Below are positions 1 through 5,395 of a stretch of 13,488 bases of DNA, in pieces. The notes beneath the pieces were generated by a model, which was not told the origin of the DNA, did not search any database, and saw nothing but the letters and a program-made list of their open reading frames with translations. Positions within the stretch are counted from its first letter, which is position 1. Every line of letters begins with the position of its first letter. Origin of the DNA: JACQXM01 sp964569425 (lineage in GTDB: Bacteria > Planctomycetota > Phycisphaerae > UBA1845); NCBI GenBank assembly GCA_964569425.1, contig CAZMVD010000115.1:1-13488 (forward strand). The letters are read 5' to 3'. The translations under genes were made by a program, and so were the position numbers.

Positions 1-657
1 GGCACGCCGGGGGTCACCTGCACGGGGCCGGTCGCGGGCGCCTGCCGCCTCCTCGCCCTGGACTTCGACGGCGACTACGACAGCGCCGACGCCACCCTCT
101 TCGACGTCCTCCCCCCCGGCCTCGCCCGCCACCCCGGCCGAACGGCCACCGGCGTCCGCCAGCCCTTCGGGCATCAGGGGTTGTTGTGGGAAGGGGAGGT
201 GGGGAGTTATCAGAATCGGACTAGACAATACTCACCAGCGCAACACCGCTTTTCAATCCGGGATCAACTCGGCCTATTCTCCCTGGCCCAATCACCTAAC
301 CTCGCGCTCTTCGGTGAAGTCTCAGCCATCCAATCCATTGATGTCGACCTTCCGCCGTATGCGACGGCCTACGGCGACGGAGTTAACCTGTACACCTATG
401 TATTAGGACACCCAACAACGAGCATGGACCCGCTTGGTACCAAATGTGTGGGGCGGTGCAACCGAGCCACGGGACATCGGGAGCCTTCACTGAGTTGCAG
501 CGAACTGACTCCGGGAGTGCGATACGGTTGCAGTACGACACCGGGATCGTGTCTTTGTAGCGGCGGAAAGTGCGCGCCTTGCACTATTTGTTATATATGC
601 TTGACCGGCAGAGACACACCAAAGGCCACCCCGAACAGGATCGGCCCATGCAGCTAG
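1..657 (+). CDS. RHS repeat-associated core protein, C-terminal part with Cys-rich tip (5' truncated by window)
   Basis: The frame is open from the first base, so the N-terminus lies outside the window; 218 residues are visible. Residues 21-30 (DFDGDYDSAD) form a dockerin/EF-hand-like Asp motif. Residues about 52-146 are an RHS-associated core: PFGHQG, then RTRQYSPAQHRFSIRDQLG, then DGVNLYTYVLGHP and the closing DPLG. Between RDQLG and DGVNLY there is a spacer longer than in typical RHS cores. After DPLG comes a 72-residue tip with 11 cysteines (149, 153, 166, 177, 184, 186, 191, 194, 197, 200, 217). In polymorphic-toxin RHS proteins this position holds the variable effector domain. I do not recognise this tip, and it may be a toxin, a binding tip or a degraded end. 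G+C drops sharply at about 181, inside the core. The stop codon overlaps the start of the next gene. The RHS assignment is secure; the toxin role is inferred. Confidence 0.8.
   Translation, partial: GTPGVTCTGPVAGACRLLALDFDGDYDSADATLFDVLPPGLARHPGRTATGVRQPFGHQGLLWEGEVGSYQNRTRQYSPAQHRFSIRDQLGLFSLAQSPNLALFGEVSAIQSIDVDLPPYATAYGDGVNLYTYVLGHPTTSMDPLGTKCVGRCNRATGHREPSLSCSELTPGVRYGCSTTPGSCLCSGGKCAPCTICYICLTGRDTPKATPNRIGPCS
637..640 (+). promoter_or_regulatory. Ribosome binding site deciding the 648 start
   Basis: AGGA lies 7 nt upstream of the ATG at 648, inside the end of the RHS gene. It favours 648 over the in-frame ATG at 570, which would bury 78 nt more in the RHS reading frame and add a polar leader before the first membrane segment. 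Confidence 0.5.
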
Positions 658-1514
658 TCGCGCTTTCCCTTGCGGCGAAATGGACTGGATTCACACTTAC
701 GGCGCTTTGCGGCGTCGGTCTGGGCTTGCATATCTTCCAAAGTGTGGCGGTTCTCGTGACAGAGAATTCTTCCATAGTGTTAGCGAACGGAAGCGTGTCA
801 TTTGTGGTAAGGGTGGGCGGCCACCACCGCCTGACGGAGTCCTACCCAGACGGAATTTGGATCCTTCAGCAGGAGAATCTTTTTAGGCTCCGCCGCGCTA
901 GCGCCCAGTTTCGCATTGCCAAGAGTGTCGGTGACATATGTCTTTCAATACCCTTATGGGTTGCAATCCTTGCTGCGGTTGTTTTGGCGGCGGTGTCGAG
1001 GTGGATTCATTCGCGAGCGGCAGCCTATGAGCGGGGACTATGTATAAAGTGCTTCTATGATTTGCGGGCTACACAGGGACCCGTTTGCAGCGAATGTGGA
1101 TCTAACATCGAGATCCAACGGTCCTGGATTGGATCCATTTTAGGGCCGTCTCGTCGGAGTGTATCGTTCGTTTACTTCGGAATTGGCTTGATAGCGTGTC
1201 TTATACTTCGAGTAGATTATCGAGCATTTTGGAAATGGTGGCCCGACTGGAACAGTTATGAAAGGGTATTATTTGGATGGTGTGGTCCACTTGCGCTTGC
1301 TGTGGACTTTGTTGCCGCGGAATCCGGTCTCTTGGCCTGGAGGTGGCTAGTGGGGATTGGTGCGCTCGCACTCTTTGGCGGCTTGTCGGCCACACTGCTG
1401 CGCCGCTTTTTTTCTGCAGCATCCCTCATGACGCATGGCATACTTGCGATTGCATGGTTCATGCTCAGTCCCGTTGCCATTGGAGTCGTCCTTGCCTGCA
1501 TGATACGAGGATAG
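648..1514 (+). CDS. Multi-pass membrane protein with planctomycete-type zinc ribbon; candidate RHS immunity partner
   Basis: A 288-residue protein starting at ATG 648, which overlaps the RHS stop codon by 10 nt and so suggests translational coupling. Hydrophobic segments lie at about 13-37, 98-118, 172-188, 208-223, 234-251 and 261-286, so it is probably an inner-membrane protein with five or six passes. Between the second and third segments is a zinc ribbon: C132-x2-C135, then FYDLR, then C147-x2-C150-G. This resembles the C-x2-CGYDLRG...CPECG motif common in membrane proteins of planctomycetes. The stretch between the first two segments (about 38-95) is probably extracytoplasmic. Downstream position and overlap match RHS toxin-immunity pairs, but no immunity family is recognised, so that role is inference. 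Codon use is AT-richer than the rest of the window; 1201-1260 is 42% G+C by count. Confidence 0.75.
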   Translation: MQLVALSLAAKWTGFTLTALCGVGLGLHIFQSVAVLVTENSSIVLANGSVSFVVRVGGHHRLTESYPDGIWILQQENLFRLRRASAQFRIAKSVGDICLSIPLWVAILAAVVLAAVSRWIHSRAAAYERGLCIKCFYDLRATQGPVCSECGSNIEIQRSWIGSILGPSRRSVSFVYFGIGLIACLILRVDYRAFWKWWPDWNSYERVLFGWCGPLALAVDFVAAESGLLAWRWLVGIGALALFGGLSATLLRRFFSAASLMTHGILAIAWFMLSPVAIGVVLACMIRG

Positions 1515-1588
1515 GTGCCTTGTTTGCGATCATGAATTAGGAAACTGTTTTGCGTGACAATCAGCCTGGTAGGTCGTGCTCAACGTCG

Positions 1589-1605
1589 GGCGGGCTATGC
1601 CCGCC
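1589..1605 (+). repeat. Short perfect inverted repeat (7-bp stem)
   Basis: GGCGGGC at 1589-1595, a TAT loop, then GCCCGCC at 1599-1605. No T-run follows, so it is not a typical Rho-independent terminator. It could be a dispersed intergenic repeat of the GGGCGGGC-GCCCGCC kind or a chance hairpin; one window cannot decide. Confidence 0.3.
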
Positions 1606-1677
1606 GCAACTCGAAAACCGCCGGGGGGGCGGGCGGAGTTCGCCCTACGTCGTTCGGACCACGCCGCGGGGCGGGTG

Positions 1678-1773
1678 GCCTTCGGCGGCTGGGGCAACGC
1701 GCGCTTCGACAACCTCAAGATCGGCTACGATGCTGAACGCGACCAGGGCGGGAGTGTGGTATCCGTCTGGTGA
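1678..1773 (+). pseudogene. Possible RHS-protein fragment (FDNLKIGYD motif)
   Basis: In frame 1 this stretch reads FGGWGNARFDNLKIGYDAER and reaches a stop at 1771-1773. The FDxLKIGYD segment followed by Asp-rich sequence resembles, from memory, a section found before the YD repeats of planctomycete RHS proteins. There is no recognisable gene on either side, and the Asp-rich continuation expected after GYD is missing. I read it as a scrap left by recombination or decay near the RHS locus. It could also be a fragment of another protein with a LamG-like FDNVKI edge. The reverse strand is also open here, so coding status is uncertain. Confidence 0.35.
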
Positions 1774-1944
1774 ATCCTCCGTCACTTCGGCGCCGAATGT
1801 CTCGCCCGCGGTGATCAGCATGATTTCGCACGGCCTGCATTGAAGCAGTCCGTTTCACCTTGGCCGTCCGTCGGATAGTTCTCGGGTGCTTTCCCCGCCG
1901 TAGGCACGCTTTTCACCGGATGCTACTGACGCCAGAATGGTCCC

Positions 1945-2052
1945 ATGACTTTACCCGGTGGACCGGCGGACAAGGCGGGGAACCGCTACGAGGCGTGGTG
2001 GACCGTCTATTGTATGGCGCGGGTCATGCGCGGTGTCGGGCAGCCGCGTTGA
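1945..2052 (+). pseudogene. N-terminal remnant resembling a defence-associated ATPase
   Basis: The 35-codon ORF begins MTLPGGPADKAGNRYE, continues AWWTVYCMARVMRG, and stops at 2050-2052. The GGPADKxGNRYExWWTV signature matches, from memory, the extreme N-terminus of large bacterial proteins with a restriction-endonuclease-like domain fused to an NTPase, found in defence islands. In those proteins the segment continues into catalytic Glu/Lys motifs; nothing like that follows here in any frame. No clear Shine-Dalgarno sequence precedes the ATG. It is best read as the surviving start of a deleted gene. The family name is from recall and the function is inferred. Confidence 0.5.
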
Positions 2053-2084
2053 GACCAACCCCCAGAAACGCCTGTTTCCGGCCC

Positions 2085-2115
2085 AAGACCGCGGTTTATC
2101 GCAGCGGCCGGTCTT
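2085..2115 (+). repeat. Inverted repeat, weak terminator-like hairpin
   Basis: AAGACCG at 2085-2091 pairs with CGGTCTT at 2109-2115 across a 17-nt loop, followed by only TCTC. It lies just downstream of the 35-codon remnant and could be its old terminator. Stem and tail are weak. Confidence 0.25.
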
Positions 2116-2277
2116 TCTCGCTGGTACCCGCGCGTCGTTCGTGGGGCCAAAACCCGCGCCGGATCGAAAGGCCATTTTGTGTTTTCCTCTCTCGCCCCAT
2201 CGGGCCGGATTTGGGGGATTTGCCTCACCCCGGAGGGTCGCATTAGGCGTACCCGCTCCTGTGGTCGTCCGCACGGT

Positions 2278-2308
2278 CGCGCCGCGAGCGAGTTGCGGGG
2301 GCGGCGCG
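2278..2308 (+). repeat. G+C-rich inverted repeat in the leader of the VKOR-DsbA gene
   Basis: CGCGCCGC at 2278-2285 is complementary to GCGGCGCG at 2301-2308, with a 15-nt loop. It ends 22 nt before the start at 2331, so it could affect translation initiation. In DNA this G+C-rich it may be chance. Confidence 0.25.
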
Positions 2309-2330
2309 GGGTGGGGTAGAGTTTCGTTCC

Positions 2331-3695
2331 ATGATGCGATCAACAATCCTCCAATGCCTGGTTGTGGCGGCGGCGCTGGCGGCGGCGTACGTGTGCTACA
2401 CGTTGCTGCAACGACACCTGACGGGAGTGAAAGGTCCGGCGTGGTTCGAAGCGGGCTGCGCCGAGGGCGCCGAGGGGGGCGCGGACTGCGCGGCGGTGCT
2501 GCAAAGCCGGTGGAGCTACTGGCCGCCGAAGCGAGAGGGCGACCCGGAGCAGCAGGCGCGATTGCCGGTGGCGTTTCTGGGGATGGTGTATTACTCGCTG
2601 CTGGCGGTGTGGTTCATCGGGGTGGGTCGGCCGGGGTACGCGCGGCGCTGGTGGCACGTGCTGCCGCTGGTGCTGATTGCGCTGGGCATGGGCATGTCGG
2701 TGCGTTTTACGATCATCATGTTCACGGAGCTGGAGGCGTGGTGTCCGTGGTGTCTGGTGACGCACGGGCTGAACGCAGTCATCGCGGTGAGCGCGCTGCT
2801 GCTGTGGCCGCGGCGGAAGAGAGCGGAGAGCGAGGGCGAACGCGGGCGTGCGGTGCACCCATCGGGCCGGCTGGTGTTGACGACGCTGGTGGCGCTGTGG
2901 CTGGTGATGTTTGGTCAGAATCAGTTGTTGGGGAAGATGAACCACGCGGCGGAAGCGGCGGCCTACGGCGCGGCGTTGAAGAAGTACCAGGCGGCGCTGG
3001 AGCGGTTTCGATCGAGCGGGATGGCGCTGATGCAGGTGTGGCAGGCGTCGCCGAAGCGGGAGATCGCATTGCGTGCGGATGATCCGGCGCGGACGGGTGC
3101 GGCGGAGGCGACGGCGCCGCTGGACGTGGTGGTGTTCAGTGATTTCGAGTGTCCGAAGTGTGCGCGGGTCGCGGCGTTTCTGGAGGGGGATGTGTCCAAG
3201 CTGTTCGGCGGGAACCTGCGGGTGGTGTTCAAGCATTTTCCGCTGCACCAGTCGTGCAATCCGGAGACGACGACGGAGATGCACCCGCGGGCGTGCGCCG
3301 CGGCGCAATGGGCGGAAGGCGCGCGGGCGCTCGGTGGTACGGAAGCGTTCTGGAAGACGCACGATTTTCTGTTTGCCGAGCAGGGGCGGCTGAAGCGCGG
3401 AATGTTGAGTGACGAGGATGTGGCACAAGTTTGCGGAGTAGCGGCGGATGCGCTGCGTGAGGCCGCCGGTTCGGAAGAGGTGATGCAGCGCATCCACGAA
3501 GACGCCCGGGCGGGGCGGCAGGCGGAACTGCGGGGCACGCCGGCGGTGTACGTGTTGGGTCGCGCGGTCGATGAGCTGGGAGTGCTGGAAATCAAATTCT
3601 GGGACGCACTGGCGGATCAATACTGGCAGTCGCGGAAGGTGCCGCGGCCGGAGGAAACCAAGCTCGCCCACCTGCAAACCGGGGCAGTGCCGTGA
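2331..3695 (+). CDS. VKOR-DsbA fusion: vitamin K epoxide reductase domain plus thioredoxin-like oxidoreductase
   Basis: A 454-residue protein that should make disulfide bonds in envelope proteins: the DsbA-like domain oxidises substrates and the VKOR domain re-oxidises it with quinone, combining the DsbA and DsbB roles. The N-terminal half has about five membrane segments (about 4-27, 78-98, 107-129, 140-159, 181-200). It carries the VKOR loop cysteines C43 and C53 and the quinone-site pair C138-P-W-C141. A likely helical linker (204-228) leads to a thioredoxin fold with FSDFEC-PKC (C274, C277) and the cis-proline loop RGTPAV (P404). An alternative ATG is the second codon (2334). The leader has only a weak GGGTAGAG-like ribosome site. 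The glycosyltransferase gene follows after 95 nt on the same strand and is probably co-transcribed. All expected cysteines are present, so it should be active. Confidence 0.9.
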   Translation: MMRSTILQCLVVAAALAAAYVCYTLLQRHLTGVKGPAWFEAGCAEGAEGGADCAAVLQSRWSYWPPKREGDPEQQARLPVAFLGMVYYSLLAVWFIGVGRPGYARRWWHVLPLVLIALGMGMSVRFTIIMFTELEAWCPWCLVTHGLNAVIAVSALLLWPRRKRAESEGERGRAVHPSGRLVLTTLVALWLVMFGQNQLLGKMNHAAEAAAYGAALKKYQAALERFRSSGMALMQVWQASPKREIALRADDPARTGAAEATAPLDVVVFSDFECPKCARVAAFLEGDVSKLFGGNLRVVFKHFPLHQSCNPETTTEMHPRACAAAQWAEGARALGGTEAFWKTHDFLFAEQGRLKRGMLSDEDVAQVCGVAADALREAAGSEEVMQRIHEDARAGRQAELRGTPAVYVLGRAVDELGVLEIKFWDALADQYWQSRKVPRPEETKLAHLQTGAVP

Positions 3696-3790
3696 CGCGG
3701 CGCGGCGGAGTGGATCGCGGCGGGACGATGGCGCGCGCGGTGGCAAGCGCCGTGTCGGGACGGCGGTGCCGGGTTTGAAGAGGACCAACC

Positions 3791-5026
3791 TTGAGGATCG
3801 CGTTGGTTTCGGAATGGTTGGACGGATGGCGCGGCGGGGCGGAGACCTCGACGCTCCAGTTTCTGCATCACTTGCTGCGCAACGGTGTGGAAGTTCACGT
3901 TTTTACGCGGAGTCGTCCGTCGCCGACGCCCACGTTGCACGTGCACACGGTAAGCGGCGCGGCGATGTCGCGGACGCGCCAGAGCGTTACCTTCGCTCGA
4001 CGAGTCGAGCGGTTGCTGCGGGCGGAGCGGTTCGACATTGTGCACGCGATCACGCCGTGTCGCGGCGCGGATTTGTACCAGCCGCGCGGCGGGACGGTGG
4101 CCGAGTCGGTGGCGCGCAATCTGGCGCTGCGCAAGGCGGGGCCGGCGCGGTGGCTGAAACGCTACGCTAATTACCTCAACGTCAAGCAGCGTTACGGATT
4201 GGGCGTTGAACGACGGTTGTTCGCGGATCCAAAGGGTCCGACGATTGTGGCCATTTCCCGCTATGTTGTCGATCAGCTCAGGCGCCATTACGGACTGCCG
4301 GACAGCCGCATGCAACTGGTTTACAACGCGGTAAACCCGGACGCGGCCACGCCGGAACAGCGTGCCGACGATCGGGCGCGCATCCGTCGCGAGTATGGGG
4401 TGGAGGAGGGCGATTGCCTGGTGGTTCAGGTGGCGCATAACTTTCGTCTGAAAGGGGTGCATCATTGGTTGGAGGCGCTTGGGCGGCTGGTGGGCGGAGG
4501 GGGGCGTTACCGTTCGTTGGTCATCGGCAAGGGGGAGTCGGACCAGTGGCATCGGCTCGCCGTGCGGTGGGGCGTGGAGCAACACCTGACGTTTACGGGC
4601 CCGACGGATCGGGTGGCCGCATTCCTGCACGCGGCCGACGTGCTCGTACATCCTACGTACTATGACCCTTGCAGTCGGGTGGTGCTGGAGGGGATGTGCA
4701 CGGGGCTGCCCTGTGTGACCACGAGGTGGGACGGGGCTTCGGAGGTGATTCAGAACGGCTCGAACGGATTCGTGCTCGACGAACCGGGCGACGTGGAAGC
4801 GCTGGTTGAGCGTGTGAACACCCTGGGTGACCCGGCCGTTCGGGATCGTCTGGGGCGTGCGGCGGCGGAGTCCGCGGAATTCCTGACCATGTCCCGGCAT
4901 GTGCGCGAAATGCTGACGGTCTATGGCGAGCTTCTGGCGCGGCGGGGGATAAAGCTGCCGGTTTCCGCCCTACCCGGTCTTTCGACGGCGAAGGGCGGTC
5001 GTCCGATCTTGACGACTGGGCGTTAG
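3791..5026 (+). CDS. GT4-family glycosyltransferase, WaaG-like
   Basis: A 411-residue GT-B glycosyltransferase using a TTG start at 3791, preceded by AGAGGA about 6 nt upstream. The N-terminal acceptor domain begins RIALVSEWLDGWRGGAE, with the glycine turn near G15-G16, and includes FDIVHAI (H85) and DLYQPRGGT. The C-terminal nucleotide-sugar domain has the phosphate-binding NFRLKG (R219, K221), the FTGPTDR loop, and YYDPCSRVVLEGMCTGLPCV. In that segment the usual E-x7-E pair appears as D292-x7-E300. The family builds lipopolysaccharide core or other surface glycans at the cytoplasmic face of the inner membrane; donor and acceptor cannot be read from the sequence. It follows the VKOR-DsbA gene and is closed by a terminator 18 nt after the stop. 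A WaaG-like label is reasonable, but the orthologue is not established. Confidence 0.85.
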   Translation: MRIALVSEWLDGWRGGAETSTLQFLHHLLRNGVEVHVFTRSRPSPTPTLHVHTVSGAAMSRTRQSVTFARRVERLLRAERFDIVHAITPCRGADLYQPRGGTVAESVARNLALRKAGPARWLKRYANYLNVKQRYGLGVERRLFADPKGPTIVAISRYVVDQLRRHYGLPDSRMQLVYNAVNPDAATPEQRADDRARIRREYGVEEGDCLVVQVAHNFRLKGVHHWLEALGRLVGGGGRYRSLVIGKGESDQWHRLAVRWGVEQHLTFTGPTDRVAAFLHAADVLVHPTYYDPCSRVVLEGMCTGLPCVTTRWDGASEVIQNGSNGFVLDEPGDVEALVERVNTLGDPAVRDRLGRAAAESAEFLTMSRHVREMLTVYGELLARRGIKLPVSALPGLSTAKGGRPILTTGR

Positions 5027-5043
5027 GGCCTTACAGTCCTGAC

Positions 5044-5080
5044 TTCGTTCTTTCCGGACAAACCGAAAGGGACGAGTTTT
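5044..5080 (+). terminator. Rho-independent terminator after the glycosyltransferase gene
   Basis: A 14-bp stem with one mismatch pairs 5044-5057 (TTCGTTCTTTCCGG) with 5063-5076 (CCGAAAGGGACGAG) around an ACAAA loop. TTTT follows at 5077-5080. It starts 18 nt after the glycosyltransferase stop and separates that unit from the tRNA/glmU cluster. This is the best terminator in the window. Confidence 0.65.
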
Positions 5081-5269
5081 CCGCCCTTTTGGGGCAAACC
5101 CGGCGAACTGATGGGGTTCGTCATGGGTAATGGGCGTTCCTCTTCGCGGCGGAGCGTTCAGGCCTCGGACGGAGACTGCCGCCGCGGTCCTTTCGTCGCC
5201 CAGCGGCTTTTGAAATTGGTAGTGCGGCGGGCTTGTCCGCGTTGAGCGCGTCAGCGGCTCGATGGAATT
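5081..5269. other. Region upstream of tRNA-Gln, probable promoter region
   Basis: This 189-nt stretch lies between the terminator and the tRNA gene, and no credible ORF is present. The promoter for the tRNA and the housekeeping cluster should lie here. I see a TTGAAA at 5211-5216 but no convincing -10 hexamer at normal spacing, so I do not call a promoter. Confidence 0.35.
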
Positions 5270-5341
5270 TGCCCGGTGGTGTAATTGGCAACACACCAGG
5301 TTTTGGTCCTGGTATTCCAGGTTCGAGTCCTGGCCGGGTAG
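5270..5341 (+). tRNA. tRNA-Gln (anticodon UUG)
   Basis: A 72-nt cloverleaf. The acceptor arm TGCCCGG (5270-5276) pairs with CCGGGTA (5334-5340) with one G-T pair. The D stem is GTGT/ACAC (5279-5282, 5291-5294). The anticodon stem CCAGG/CCTGG encloses TTTTGGT, giving anticodon TTG at 5303-5305. The T arm is CCAGG-TTCGAGT-CCTGG (5317-5333). The discriminator base is G (5341), as expected for glutamine. The 3' CCA is not encoded, so a CCA-adding enzyme must supply it. It reads CAA codons. The glmU start is only 54 nt downstream with no terminator visible between, so tRNA and mRNA may share a transcript that is processed. Confidence 0.95.
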
Positions 5342-5380
5342 TCGTGGGTCGCGGCGGTGCCGCCGCCGGCAGTAGCGGCA

Positions 5381-5384
5381 AGGA
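5381..5384 (+). promoter_or_regulatory. Ribosome binding site supporting the TTG start of glmU
   Basis: AGGA lies 11 nt before TTG 5396. The alternative GTG at 5357 begins only 15 nt after the tRNA gene, has no purine-rich site, and would add 13 residues (MPPPAVAARNEKR) not normal for the family. Confidence 0.4.
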
Positions 5385-5395
5385 ACGAGAAACGA

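Larger units (their letters stand above)
1515..2330. other. Intergenic/decayed stretch with no intact gene
   Basis: This is 816 nt without a supportable complete gene. It holds a G+C-rich hairpin at 1589-1605, an RHS-like coding scrap at 1678-1773 and a 35-codon defence-ATPase-like ORF at 1945-2052. An inverted repeat AAGACCG/CGGTCTT lies at 2085-2115 and another, CGCGCCGC/GCGGCGCG, at 2278-2308 in the leader of the next gene. Longer open frames here (for example 1860-2246, and one from 1958 that runs into the next gene) are Arg/Gly/Pro-rich, as expected of chance ORFs in G+C-rich DNA. I see nothing recognisable in 2116-2270. Confidence 0.5.

Noticed and set aside
1515..2330. Insertion sequence or transposase explaining the empty stretch
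   Set aside because: I find no transposase motif, terminal inverted repeats or target-site duplications; only short hairpins and gene scraps are present.
1958..3082. 374-codon forward frame running from the intergenic stretch into the VKOR-DsbA gene
   Set aside because: It is very Gly/Arg/Ala-rich and overlaps the convincing VKOR frame; it has no domain and no ribosome site.
2340..3788. 482-codon open frame on the reverse strand
   Set aside because: It mirrors the VKOR-DsbA gene, is Arg/His/Pro/Gln-rich and shows no motif. It is a shadow frame caused by third-position G/C bias.
3617..4900. 427-codon open frame on the reverse strand
   Set aside because: It is antisense to the glycosyltransferase, Arg/Pro/His-rich, with no motif.
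5081..5269. TTGAAA at 5211 as a sigma-70 promoter for the tRNA
   Set aside because: No acceptable -10 hexamer is found 16-18 nt downstream.
5357..5395. GTG at 5357 as glmU start
   Set aside because: It starts 15 nt after the tRNA, lacks a ribosome site and adds an atypical Pro/Ala leader. TTG 5396 with AGGA fits the family N-terminus better, though the choice is not certain.
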